Origin: Clostridia bacterium
GTDB lineage: Bacteria > Bacillota > Clostridia > Oscillospirales > Acutalibacteraceae
NCBI GenBank assembly: GCA_017465465.1
Contig: JAFTWE010000018.1
Location: forward strand, 154,645-218,644
Reading direction: 5' to 3'
DNA: 64,000 nt
In this document: in pieces, positions 53,530 through 62,392 of the stretch
How the letters are laid out: each line of letters opens with the position of its first letter
Numbering within the stretch: position 1 is the stretch's first letter
Position numbers and translations under genes: made by a program
The notes under the pieces: generated by a model
Database searches by the model: none
The model's input: the letters and a program-made list of their open reading frames with translations, nothing else
What the model was told of the DNA's origin: nothing

Positions 53530-56076
53530 TTATTCCTCCGAAAAATCATCATCTGCTTCTTCACCGTAAGGCTTTTCTCTCACAGGTGAAGCATTTGCAA
53601 GGGCGTTCATTTCCATCCATTGCTGCTTGGAAATAAGCACCTTTCTTGGTTTGGCACCCTCAAAGGGGCCTACTATTCCCTTTTCTTCAAGGGCATCCAT
53701 AAGCCTTGCCGCGCGGGCATAGCCTAATTTTAATTTACGCTGTAAAAGAGTGGTTGATGCCATCTGATTTTCAACAACAACCTCGATAGCCTTCGGAAGC
53801 ATTTCGTCGCCGCCGTCGGAATCAGAATCACCGTCATCATCAGAAGCGGCACTCTTTTTCTTTTCCATAACAGCCTGACGCTCAATTTCTTCCATAACCT
53901 GGTCATCATAAGAGCTTGACTCCTGCTCCTTGATGAAATTAACAACATTTTCAACCTCACCGTCAGAAAGGAAACAACCCTGAACACGGATTGGCTTTGA
54001 AGTGCCCACAGGGTTAAAGAGCATATCACCGTTACCGAGAAGCTTTTCTGCACCTGAGGAGTCAATGATAGTTCTTGAGTCAACCTGAGATGAAACGGAA
54101 AGAGCTATTCGGCTGGGAATGTTAGCCTTGATAATACCTGTGATAACATTAACTGACGGTCTCTGAGTAGCTATAACAAGGTGCATACCTGCGGCACGGG
54201 CCATCTGAGCAAGGCGGCAGATAGAATCTTCAACCTCGGTAGGTGCCGCCATCATAAGGTCAGAAAGCTCGTCAATGAAAATAACAATCTGAGGCATTGG
54301 CGGAATTGAATCATCACTTCTTGCAAGTCGGTTATAGCCCTTGATATCACGCACATTCTTTTCAGAGAACATCTTGTAACGCTTAAGCATTTCAGTAACA
54401 GCCCAGCCAAGAGCACCTGCTGCCTTACGCGGGTCTGAAACAACAGGAACAAGAAGATGAGGTATTCCGTTATATACTGTGAATTCAACCTGCTTGGGGT
54501 CAATCATCAAAAGCTTAACCTCGTCAGGAGTTGCATTGTAGAGAATGCTTACAATCATTGAGTTAAGGCAAACAGATTTACCTGAGCCTGTTGTACCTGC
54601 AATGAGAAGATGGGGCATTTTAGCAAGGTCGGCAATAATTGTTTCACCTGTGATATCCTTACCCAACGCAACAGAAAGCTTGCTCTTTGACACCTGGGTA
54701 TCATACTGAGTGGTTTCAATAATTTCTCTTAAAGAAACAGTTGCTCTGCTCTTATTGGGAACCTCAATGCCTACTGCCGATTTATTGGGAATAGGTGCTT
54801 CAATACGAACACCTGAGGAAGCAAGTGCAAGAGCAATATCGTCAGAAAGACCTGTGATACGGCTGATTTTAACACCGGGGGCAGGCTGAAGCTCGTATCT
54901 TGTAACAGAAGGACCGCGGCAGATACCGACTAATTTTGTTCTGACGCCAAAGCTTTCAAGGGTTTCTTCAAGCTTAACGGAGTTAGCCTTAAGCTCCTGC
55001 TCATAATTGAGAATACCTGAATTATCTGCAAGGGAAATGCAGTCAAGGGGTGGCTTTTTATACACCTTAACAGGTGCAGGCGGCTCTTCCTTAACAGGCT
55101 CTGCCGCAGGCACTTCTTCAGCAGGCTTTTCTTCCTTCGGCTTTTTAGCCTTGGTAATGGGAATAACCTCTGCAGGCTTTACCTCATTGACGGTAACATC
55201 ATGCTCAGGCTCTTTAAAATCAGGCATACCTTTGATGATATTATCAATGTTTTCTTCTGCCTTTTCTTTTTCAAAATTGCCTGCAAGCTCTTCTACAAAA
55301 ATTGTATCGTGCTCGGGAGCTTTACCCATTTCGGGAGTGGCCTCAGGGCCTATATCTATAGGCTTAAACTTACGCTTAACCTGAGGAATTGAAAAGCCTT
55401 CGCCGTTTTCTTTGCGTTCACGGTGACGCTCCATACCCTGCTCAATTTTTTCTTCGGTGAATGAGCCGACCTTTTTAACGGGCTTTGAAAAAAGATTGTA
55501 AGCACTACCGAGAGTTGTGCCTGTGATTAACATTATAATGAGAATATCGGCTACTATGAGAAGAATAAGTGCGCCTGCTTTACCTGCAAGAAGGTCAACT
55601 CCGCCGCCGACCAAAGCACCGAGCACACCGCCGCTTTTGGCTGTGACAGTCATTCGCATATCCCACACATAGGTAATCTGCTCGCCCAAATCGCCTGCGT
55701 CAATATTATCCCAGGCAACATGGATAATTCCGCTTAAAAATGTAATAAACAAGCCTGCACCGATGATGTTGGCAACAGTGGATTTCATCGGCTTGTTTAT
55801 GGCAAACATAACAGCAAGGTACACAAGCATAATCGGCCATATATAAGCGCAGATACCGAATACGCCGAAAATAAAATTATGTATTGCCGCCCAAGCGCTT
55901 TCGCCCTTGATTATTGTCATACAAAACAGAAGCAACGCCCCTGCCATTACGATTACGGCAGTTCTCTGGCGCTGAGCCTGAGTCTGACCCTGTGATTTTG
56001 AAGCAGACTGCTTTTTTGCATTTTGCTTTGACTTTGATGAAGTTGACGGCTTTTTAGTAGTTTTTTTGGTAGCCAT
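53530..56076 (-). CDS. DNA translocase FtsK/SpoIIIE
   Basis: 848 residues. Several membrane helices (about 40-190), a Pro/Glu/Lys-rich linker (about 220-370), and the motor: Walker A AGTTGSGKSVCLN (about 490), Walker B IVIFIDELSDLM (about 597). The C-terminal gamma winged helix LLQRKLKLGYARAARLMDAL (about 780) reads KOPS/SRS. It moves the chromosome terminus through the division or sporulation septum; a spore former may have a SpoIIIE and an SftA/FtsK, which cannot be told apart here. AGGAGG precedes the ATG. Confidence 0.95.
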   Translation of the reverse strand: MATKKTTKKPSTSSKSKQNAKKQSASKSQGQTQAQRQRTAVIVMAGALLLFCMTIIKGESAWAAIHNFIFGVFGICAYIWPIMLVYLAVMFAINKPMKSTVANIIGAGLFITFLSGIIHVAWDNIDAGDLGEQITYVWDMRMTVTAKSGGVLGALVGGGVDLLAGKAGALILLIVADILIIMLITGTTLGSAYNLFSKPVKKVGSFTEEKIEQGMERHRERKENGEGFSIPQVKRKFKPIDIGPEATPEMGKAPEHDTIFVEELAGNFEKEKAEENIDNIIKGMPDFKEPEHDVTVNEVKPAEVIPITKAKKPKEEKPAEEVPAAEPVKEEPPAPVKVYKKPPLDCISLADNSGILNYEQELKANSVKLEETLESFGVRTKLVGICRGPSVTRYELQPAPGVKISRITGLSDDIALALASSGVRIEAPIPNKSAVGIEVPNKSRATVSLREIIETTQYDTQVSKSKLSVALGKDITGETIIADLAKMPHLLIAGTTGSGKSVCLNSMIVSILYNATPDEVKLLMIDPKQVEFTVYNGIPHLLVPVVSDPRKAAGALGWAVTEMLKRYKMFSEKNVRDIKGYNRLARSDDSIPPMPQIVIFIDELSDLMMAAPTEVEDSICRLAQMARAAGMHLVIATQRPSVNVITGIIKANIPSRIALSVSSQVDSRTIIDSSGAEKLLGNGDMLFNPVGTSKPIRVQGCFLSDGEVENVVNFIKEQESSSYDDQVMEEIERQAVMEKKKSAASDDDGDSDSDGGDEMLPKAIEVVVENQMASTTLLQRKLKLGYARAARLMDALEEKGIVGPFEGAKPRKVLISKQQWMEMNALANASPVREKPYGEEADDDFSEE

Positions 56077-56106
56077 AAATCCTCCTATGTATGAGAGTTA
56101 AACTCC

Positions 56107-56859
56107 CTATTTTTTATCGTCTTTTTCTTTAATCATTTCATAAAGGCAATCAAGTGCATCGGAAAGACTTCCGATATTGTCAATCAAGCCCTTTTCAACA
56201 GCTTCACTGCCTTCAAGAACAGTGCCGATATCCATAACAAGCTCGCCTGTTGCAAGCATAAGGCTTCTGAAAGTGTCGGCAGGCATATCGGAATTTTCAC
56301 TCACGAAGCGGACAATCCTCTCCTGCATCTGCTGAAAATAAGACATTGTCTGCGGAACACCCAAAACAAGTCCGTTCATTCGCACCGGGTGAATGGTCAT
56401 AGTGGCAGATGGGGTTATAAAAGACTTCTGAGCAGACACAGCAAGGGGCACACCGATTGAATGACCGCCGCCGAGAACAAGAGAAACGGTGGGAGTTTTC
56501 ATCCCTGCAATAAGCTCAGCAATGGCAAGACCTGCTTCAATATCACCGCCAACGGTGTTGAGAATAATCAAAAGTCCGTCAACCGTGTCACTTTCTTCAA
56601 TAGCTACAAGCTGAGGAATAACATGCTCGTACTTTGTGGTTTTGTTTTGTGAAGGCAGAATATAATGCCCCTCAATCTGACCCACAACGGTTATGCAATG
56701 AATGAGATGACCGTTTTTTTCGACGGTGATTGAGCCTGTGTCAACAATCTGTTTGAATGCCTCGTTATATTCGCACGCACGGTTTTCCTGCTCGGCATCA
56801 CCGCATTCAGGCGGTGTGGGTGCAGTAAAACCAAAATATGCTGTGTTTCTGTATCCCAT
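56107..56859 (-). CDS. ClpP-like serine protease (TepA family)
   Basis: 250 residues. ClpP fold with the nucleophile Ser in [13 protein letters not shown] (about 133) and His in [12 protein letters not shown] (about 153); the Asp is presumably in the later [15 protein letters not shown] region. The N-terminal 70 residues extend beyond ClpP, as in TepA/YmfB, described in Bacillus as a factor aiding protein translocation and spore germination. Usual neighbour of FtsK/SpoIIIE in Firmicutes, which holds here. Start ATG 56859 behind AAGGACT. Confidence 0.9.
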   Translation of the reverse strand: MGYRNTAYFGFTAPTPPECGDAEQENRACEYNEAFKQIVDTGSITVEKNGHLIHCITVVGQIEGHYILPSQNKTTKYEHVIPQLVAIEESDTVDGLLIILNTVGGDIEAGLAIAELIAGMKTPTVSLVLGGGHSIGVPLAVSAQKSFITPSATMTIHPVRMNGLVLGVPQTMSYFQQMQERIVRFVSENSDMPADTFRSLMLATGELVMDIGTVLEGSEAVEKGLIDNIGSLSDALDCLYEMIKEKDDKK

Positions 56860-56995
56860 AAAATCAGTCCTTAAAACAATCTTTCATTAGTTTTAACAAA
56901 AGTGATTATTTTATACAAAGATACAAAAACCCAATATATTGTATATTTTATCATTTTATTTTAAATTTATCAATAGATTTATGCAAATATATTGA

Positions 56996-57030
56996 CAAAA
57001 AAGAGCCGAAGCTCATTCACTTCGACTCTT
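56996..57030 (-). terminator. Intrinsic terminator of the lipoprotein gene
   Basis: AAGAGTCGAAG and CTTCGGCTCTT pair on the minus strand (one G-T) and are followed by TTTTTTGTC, just past the stop at 57041. Confidence 0.9.
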
Positions 57031-57040
57031 TAAAAATTAG

Positions 57041-57622
57041 TTATTCAAACGGGCTTAGGTCTTTACAGATTTTTTTGGCAGTTCTGTCGCTGATTTCTTT
57101 TTCATTAACCAAATAACTGCTGGCAAAAAAAATATTGTCACCGATGTTATAATAAACGTTAACTGTACTGATGTTATCCCTAAAAATATTGGACACATAA
57201 AAATCATTCCCGTTAACAGTATATTTCTTAACTTCGGAGAAATCATGGCTTTCCACGAGTTGAGCAAGGTTTTCTTTTACATTTTTCGAAACTGAAACTT
57301 TATTATATTCAGCCCATGCGTATATATCTATTGTTTGGATGTCCAAATCTTTATATTCAATCTTTGTTTTGTTAGACTTAATATTGCCCGATTGATATAT
57401 ATGGATTCCTGTATCCGGGAAGAAGGTAATCCTGTGTTTTTCACTCGCCTCGTAATTGTAGAATATAGCAGGCACATGAAAATCATCTTCAAAAGTATCT
57501 TCGTTTGCTGATGCGGAAATTTCTTTTTCGATTTCGGCTGAAGAATCCCGGCCTTGTTCACTTGAGCACGCAACCAGTGTCAGCAAAACCAATAAAGAGA
57601 CAATAAGCTTAACAATCTTCAT
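57041..57622 (-). CDS. Lipoprotein of unknown function
   Basis: 193 residues. Signal peptide with lipobox LVACSS (Cys at about 19) predicts lipid attachment and extracytoplasmic location. An acidic linker (about 28-48) leads to a globular beta-rich domain (about 50-193) without recognised motifs. ATG 57622 follows GGGGGTATTTT. Own promoter and terminator; divergent from the anchored protein at 57810. AT-rich composition. Confidence 0.75.
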   Translation of the reverse strand: MKIVKLIVSLLVLLTLVACSSEQGRDSSAEIEKEISASANEDTFEDDFHVPAIFYNYEASEKHRITFFPDTGIHIYQSGNIKSNKTKIEYKDLDIQTIDIYAWAEYNKVSVSKNVKENLAQLVESHDFSEVKKYTVNGNDFYVSNIFRDNISTVNVYYNIGDNIFFASSYLVNEKEISDRTAKKICKDLSPFE

Positions 57623-57650
57623 AAAATACCCCCTAAATGAATTTAAACTA

Positions 57651-57678
57651 ATTATAACACAAAGCCGATAAATGTCAA
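57651..57678 (-). promoter_or_regulatory. SigA promoter of the lipoprotein gene
   Basis: TTGACA, 16-base spacer, TATAAT on the minus strand; leader of about 20 bases. Confidence 0.82.
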
Positions 57679-57690
57679 TTTATTGCTTAC

Positions 57691-57719
57691 TTGACCTAAG
57701 ATTTATTCTGTGATACAAT
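57691..57719 (+). promoter_or_regulatory. SigA promoter of the 57.8 kb gene
   Basis: TTGACC, 17-base spacer, TACAAT on the plus strand. Its -35 lies 12 bases from the divergent lipoprotein promoter, so both could share a regulator. Confidence 0.75.
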
Positions 57720-57809
57720 CGGTTCAGGTTGCAATGCTTAAATTCTTTACCTCATAATAAAAATTCATATAAACAATTACTCTGAGGATTTATTCGGGAG
57801 GAAGGCAAA

Positions 57810-58751
57810 ATGAAAGAAAACAAATCTGACCTTAAGGCTACGATTATAATGTGCGTTGCGGCCATAGTTTGTGTATCTTTAATTATGGTAACCTTTTCTC
57901 AAGGTTTATCAAAGCTCACTGACAGCAACAATGCCATTGCCAAGCTGACAGAAGGTTCAAATAACACCTCTGCCTTGAAAGAAGCCTTTGACGGCTCAAC
58001 AGATACATATAACTCTGTTTCAGGCGATGAAGTAATTGCCCCTGACAACGATTCTGTTGTATCTGAGCCTACAGATAATTCCGCATCATCCGGCAGTAAT
58101 CCTTCCGCTACCGTTCCTGATACAGGTGATGCTGAGAATTATGCTATGACAAGTGTTGCGGAAATTGTTTCTTACTTTAATACAAGCGTTAATAAAATTA
58201 AGCCAACAGCTAAAAAGGTTGTTAAAAACTATGAAAAGAGAACATTCCACGAGGATAAAACAGATATTCCCGATGCTATTGAGTCTGTTGCAGAGGGAAT
58301 GGTTTCTTCAATGATGGGCGATGATACCGAGCCGATAGTTTTCGCCACCAAAGAAGAAATTGAAGCTAATTTTATTGTTCCTGAGCAAAGCTATTCAAGC
58401 AAGCTTGAAAGCTCCTGGGTTAAAAGTGCAAGCTGTAAGGATAACGAAAAAGAATATGTGGTAAGCATTTCCCTCAAAGACCACAAAAATCCGACAGCCG
58501 GCAACGGCGTGGGTGCAGTTTGCGATGTTATTGAAACTCACGAGGTTGCAAACAAGGTTTCTTTTGTTGAGGAGTTTTCAACTCTCTACTATAACTGTGA
58601 AATTGTTGCAACTATTGACAAGGCAACAGGAAATGTTGTTCATATCAATTACAAAACTCCCCTCTTGCTTAATATGACCGTTAATTTACTTGGCACTCAC
58701 AGCGGTGTGATTGCTTTCACATTTGAAAAGGATTACACAATTACATACTAA
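57810..58751 (+). CDS. Membrane-anchored extracytoplasmic protein of unknown function
   Basis: 313 residues. One N-terminal hydrophobic helix (ATIIMCVAAIVCVSLIMVTF) is followed by a Ser/Asp/Asn-rich linker (about 40-110) and a globular domain (about 115-313). A motif-like EIVSYFNTSVNKIKPTAKKV stretch recurs in related clostridial proteins by my recollection, but no named family is assigned. GGGAGGAAGG precedes the ATG, and a terminator follows. Its function is unknown. Confidence 0.72.
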   Translation: MKENKSDLKATIIMCVAAIVCVSLIMVTFSQGLSKLTDSNNAIAKLTEGSNNTSALKEAFDGSTDTYNSVSGDEVIAPDNDSVVSEPTDNSASSGSNPSATVPDTGDAENYAMTSVAEIVSYFNTSVNKIKPTAKKVVKNYEKRTFHEDKTDIPDAIESVAEGMVSSMMGDDTEPIVFATKEEIEANFIVPEQSYSSKLESSWVKSASCKDNEKEYVVSISLKDHKNPTAGNGVGAVCDVIETHEVANKVSFVEEFSTLYYNCEIVATIDKATGNVVHINYKTPLLLNMTVNLLGTHSGVIAFTFEKDYTITY

Positions 58752-58754
58752 TTG

Positions 58755-58780
58755 AAAGGTCGCTGAATGCGGCCTTTTTT
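58755..58780 (+). terminator. Intrinsic terminator of the 57.8 kb gene
   Basis: AAAGGTCGC and GCGGCCTTT pair (one G-T) around TGAAT, followed by TTTTT. Confidence 0.88.
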
Positions 58781-58783
58781 ATG

Positions 58784-58812
58784 TTGATTTTTAATCCTAA
58801 ATGTAATATAAT
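58784..58812 (+). promoter_or_regulatory. SigA-type promoter of mtaB
   Basis: TTGATT, 17-base spacer, TATAAT; leader of about 20 bases before the ATG at 58839. Confidence 0.72.
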
Positions 58813-58838
58813 AGCCTATATTGTTTTGGAGGTGCAGA

Positions 58839-60119
58839 ATGAAAATTGCTTTTTATACTCTGGGCTGTAAGGTTAATCAGTATGAAACAAACTGGTTGAG
58901 TGAGGCCGCAGAAGAAAACGGCTTTACTGTTGTGAGCCACAACGAAAATGCAGATGTTTATGTTGTGAATTCCTGCACCGTTACCGGTGAAAGCGACCGC
59001 AAAACCAGGCAGACTGTCCGCCGATTTAAACGAGCTCACCCTGAAAGCGCGGTTGTTCTCACAGGCTGTATGCCGCAGGCTTTCCCTGAGGATGCCCAAA
59101 GGCTGACAGAGGCAGACATTGTTCTTGGCAACAAAAACAACAATCAGCTTTTCGATTTGCTCAGAGAGTATTTTTCAACTTGTAACAGAGTAATTAAAAT
59201 AGAACAGCATAAAAAGGGCGACGGCTTTGCAAGGTGCAAAATCAATGACTTTGAAGGCAGAACAAGAGCTATTGTTAAAATTGAAGACGGGTGTGACAGG
59301 TTTTGCTCTTATTGCATTATTCCGTATTCAAGAGGCCGTGTTCGTTCAAAAAGCCTTGATGATTTGAAAGAAGAGTTTGAGTCGCTTTTGCAAAAAGGAT
59401 TTTGCGAGGTTGTGCTGGTTGGTATCAATCTCTCGTCTTACGGCAAGGACACAGGCGGCAGTATGTGCGATGTGGTAGAGCTTGCAGATAAAATCGGATT
59501 TAAGCGCATCCGCTTAGGCTCACTTGAGCCTGACCACATTACTGATGAGGTTATAAAACGCCTTTCAAAAGTAAAAGCATTTTGCCCGCAGTTTCATATT
59601 TCACTGCAAAGCGGTTGCAACAAAACGCTGAAAACCATGAACAGGCACTACACCGCGGAAGAATACCTTGAGCTTTGCAGAAAGCTTCGCAGTGCATTTG
59701 ATGACACCAGCCTTACAACGGATATAATGGTCGGATTCCCTGACGAAAGCGAAGAGGATTTTGAAGAATCTGCCCGATTTGCAGAAAAGGTTGGGTTTGA
59801 AAAGGTGCATGTTTTCCCCTATTCACCCAGGGAAGGAACAAGAGCGGCAAAAATGAAACAGCTTGAAAAAAGTGTTAAGGAAAGCCGCAGCCGCGAGATG
59901 ATTAAAAGAACAAGCAAAGTCAGAGAAGACTTTTTAATTTCACAAATCGGAAAGAGCGTTAATGTTTTGTTTGAAACGAGAAGTGTTGACGGTTTTACCG
60001 AGGGCTATACGGAAAATTACACTCCTGTTAAAGTCAAAGGTGAAATCCCCTGCAACGAGATTAAAAAAGTAAAAATCACCGCTGTTGACGGCGATTTTTG
60101 CGTTGGCGAGATTATGTAA
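58839..60119 (+). CDS. mtaB: tRNA (t6A37-C2) methylthiotransferase
   Basis: 426 residues. MtaB converts t6A37 of tRNA to ms2t6A, aiding decoding of ANN codons. The N-terminal UPF0004 domain binds a cluster through Cys in LGCKVNQYE, NSCTVT and TGCMPQ. The radical SAM cluster is CDRFCSYC (about 150), then IIPYSRGRVRS. The C-terminal region, FETRSVDGFTEGYTENY, is a partial TRAM-like domain. ATG 58839 follows TTGGAGGTG; the longer frame from 58821 lacks a site. Confidence 0.95.
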   Translation: MKIAFYTLGCKVNQYETNWLSEAAEENGFTVVSHNENADVYVVNSCTVTGESDRKTRQTVRRFKRAHPESAVVLTGCMPQAFPEDAQRLTEADIVLGNKNNNQLFDLLREYFSTCNRVIKIEQHKKGDGFARCKINDFEGRTRAIVKIEDGCDRFCSYCIIPYSRGRVRSKSLDDLKEEFESLLQKGFCEVVLVGINLSSYGKDTGGSMCDVVELADKIGFKRIRLGSLEPDHITDEVIKRLSKVKAFCPQFHISLQSGCNKTLKTMNRHYTAEEYLELCRKLRSAFDDTSLTTDIMVGFPDESEEDFEESARFAEKVGFEKVHVFPYSPREGTRAAKMKQLEKSVKESRSREMIKRTSKVREDFLISQIGKSVNVLFETRSVDGFTEGYTENYTPVKVKGEIPCNEIKKVKITAVDGDFCVGEIM

Positions 60120-60123
60120 AATT

Positions 60124-60149
60124 ACCCCGAGTTGAAGCTCGGGGTTTTG
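60124..60149. terminator. Terminator between mtaB and asnB
   Basis: ACCCCGAG-ttgaag-CTCGGGGT, eight pairs, followed by TTTG on the plus strand and AATTTT on the minus. Serves the convergent pair, overlapping the asnB stop. Confidence 0.72.
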
Positions 60150-61982
60150 TTATTCAAAGCGGACATTGAATTTTTGAAGCCAATAGTTAAACTGAATAAA
60201 ATAGGCTATTGTTTGCGGAGTTGTCATAAGCTGACCGTACCAAGGCTGAGGGTTATCTGCTTTTAACAGCTCCTGAAGCTTTTCTTTTTTTACAAAATTC
60301 AAAATCGGCGACGATGACTCATTGATAATTTGTGTCAGAATATCTGAAACCGCTTTAAGGTAATTTGGATTGTGGGTTTTAGGATACGGACTTTTTTTGC
60401 GCCATAAAACTTCATCAGGCAAAAGCCCTCTCATTGCATAGCGAAGCAAACCTTTTTCATAATTCTGATAATCCTTATATTCCCACGGAACGCTGTAAAG
60501 ATATTCTACAATTCTGTAATCACAGAAAGGAACACGAACTTCAAGAGAAGAATACATACTCATTCTGTCTTTGCGGTCAAGGAGAGTTTGCATAAACCAA
60601 TCAAGATTAAGATGAAGCATTTCTGCCATTCTTATATCGATTTCATCCTTAATGAAGCATTTGTCTGTATAATCAACCGTCTTTTTATAGCGGGAATATA
60701 CATAATCCTCTGCGTTGATTTGAGATGCAAATTCATCTTTCAGGAATGAATATCTGTAAGCAGTTGACTGCGCCCAAGGGAAGCCGTCGGTTTCTCTTAT
60801 TTCTTTATCGCGGTACCAAGGATATCCGCCGAAGATTTCATCAGCACATTCACCTGAAAGAGCAACCGTGCCGTATTCCTTGATTGCTTTACACAAAAGA
60901 AGCATTGATGAATCAACATCTGCCATACCCGGCAAATCTCTTGCATCCACAGCAGAATAAAGAGCATCCACAAGCTCGGGTGTATCAATAACCACCCAAT
61001 GATGTTCACAGTCAAGGTATTCACTCATAACGCCGATAAAATGCGGGTCGCTGTTTGGCTGAAACTTGCTCTTTTTAAAATACTTTGCATTATCCACATA
61101 ATCAACCGAAAAGGTTTTGAGCTTTTCTCCTCTGCTTTTAAAAACAGAGTTTGCAACAGAGGTTATCAGGCTTGAATCAAGTCCGCCTGACAAAAATGTG
61201 CAAACAGGAACATCGGACACAAGCTGACGCTTAATAGAATCCGTTACCAAAAACCGCACTTTTTCTGCCGTCTGCTCAAAGTTATCGGTATGCTCACGGC
61301 TGATTAACTGCCAATAAGGGCGGATTTTGAGGCCGTTTTGGCTGAACGTTCCGCAATGGGCAGGGCGGATTTCAGCAATTCCCTTAAAAACACCGTAACC
61401 GGGTGTTCTGCCCGGACCGATAAGCATAATTTCAGAAAGAGAGTTTATGTCCATAACCGCATCAACATCGCGATGTTCAAGAAGAGCCTTGATTTCAGAT
61501 GCAAATATAAAGCTGCCGTTCTGCTCTGAGAAGAAAAGAGGCTTTACACCCATTCTGTCACGGGCAAAAAACAGCTCTTTTTTATTTTTTTGCCAAATTG
61601 CAAAAGCAAAGATACCGTTGAATTTATTAACCGCATATTCACCGAAATGAGCAAAGGCTTTAAGAACTACCTCGGTATCGGAATGGCCGAAAAACTGCAC
61701 TCCCCTTGCGCTGAGCTCTGCTCTGATTTCATCGGTGTTATAAAGCTCACCGTTATATGCAATTATATATTTTTCGTTTTCAAGCTCGTACTCCATTGGC
61801 TGTCTGCCGTTTTCGATATCAATTACGCTCAACCGACGGTGAACGAGAACAGCTTCATTTGAAAAGAATTCACCGTGTTGGTCGGGACCTCGGTTTTTGA
61901 GCTTTTGTGACATATTTAAAAAATCAGCTTTCAGGCTCAAAAGATTTTCGCTGAATGAAACCTGACCTGCTATTCCACACAT
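60150..61982 (-). CDS. asnB: Glutamine-hydrolysing asparagine synthetase
   Basis: 610 residues. The class II amidotransferase nucleophile is Cys2 (MCGIAGQVSF); NRGPDQHGEF and YNGELYNTDEIR complete that domain. The synthetase domain has the ATP loop FLSGGLDSSLI (about 260) and GECADEIFGGYPWY (about 375). It makes Asn from Asp, Gln and ATP. GGGGGTG lies upstream of the ATG. Gene order asnB-spoIIID with 19 bases between suggests read-through from spoIIID. Confidence 0.93.
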   Translation of the reverse strand: MCGIAGQVSFSENLLSLKADFLNMSQKLKNRGPDQHGEFFSNEAVLVHRRLSVIDIENGRQPMEYELENEKYIIAYNGELYNTDEIRAELSARGVQFFGHSDTEVVLKAFAHFGEYAVNKFNGIFAFAIWQKNKKELFFARDRMGVKPLFFSEQNGSFIFASEIKALLEHRDVDAVMDINSLSEIMLIGPGRTPGYGVFKGIAEIRPAHCGTFSQNGLKIRPYWQLISREHTDNFEQTAEKVRFLVTDSIKRQLVSDVPVCTFLSGGLDSSLITSVANSVFKSRGEKLKTFSVDYVDNAKYFKKSKFQPNSDPHFIGVMSEYLDCEHHWVVIDTPELVDALYSAVDARDLPGMADVDSSMLLLCKAIKEYGTVALSGECADEIFGGYPWYRDKEIRETDGFPWAQSTAYRYSFLKDEFASQINAEDYVYSRYKKTVDYTDKCFIKDEIDIRMAEMLHLNLDWFMQTLLDRKDRMSMYSSLEVRVPFCDYRIVEYLYSVPWEYKDYQNYEKGLLRYAMRGLLPDEVLWRKKSPYPKTHNPNYLKAVSDILTQIINESSSPILNFVKKEKLQELLKADNPQPWYGQLMTTPQTIAYFIQFNYWLQKFNVRFE

Positions 61983-62001
61983 AAAAACACCCCCTTACAT
62001 T

Positions 62002-62259
62002 TTATGTATCTGCCGCATTTTTATACTTTTCTTTTGTGGCAAGACCGCCTCTTATGTGCCGCTGTGCCTTGTTCAAGTCAAGGACTTCTCTCACCTTTTC
62101 ATAAAGCAACGGTTCTATTTGGCTAAGGCGCTTGGTAACATCAATATGAACTGTTGACTTTGAAATTGAAAATGCCTTTGCGGCGGCGCGGACTGTGGCA
62201 TTGTTTTTGACTATGTATTCCCCTAATTCGACTGCACGGATATCTACTGCATCACGCAA
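62002..62259 (-). CDS. spoIIID: Stage III sporulation transcription regulator
   Basis: 85 residues. SpoIIID is a mother-cell regulator acting after SigE. The helix-turn-helix TVRAAAKAFSISKSTVHIDV and the basic C-terminal GGLATKEKYKN are the family hallmarks; the sequence shows both. Start ATG 62259 has a GGGAGGGGA site. Strong support for sporulation in this organism. It is divergent from the GPH transporter; its SigE-type promoter was not identified by eye. Confidence 0.95.
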   Translation of the reverse strand: MRDAVDIRAVELGEYIVKNNATVRAAAKAFSISKSTVHIDVTKRLSQIEPLLYEKVREVLDLNKAQRHIRGGLATKEKYKNAADT

Positions 62260-62332
62260 AAAATCCCCTCCCGAATGTCTATCGTTAATTATTATGAGGA
62301 TATCGGAGGGTTTATTCTAAAATAAATGTGCA

Positions 62333-62361
62333 TTGACACGGTGAAGCAAAAAATATATAAT
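62333..62361 (+). promoter_or_regulatory. Consensus SigA promoter of the GPH transporter
   Basis: TTGACA, 17-base spacer, TATAAT on the plus strand; predicted start about 25 bases before the ATG at 62393. Confidence 0.87.
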
Positions 62362-62392
62362 TGAATTAAATTATAAGATTGGTGGGTACTCT

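Noticed and set aside
55007..55384. 125-codon open frame antisense to ftsK
   Set aside because: Lies opposite the repetitive Pro/Glu/Lys linker of ftsK, has no ribosome site and no family look; a shadow of codon bias.
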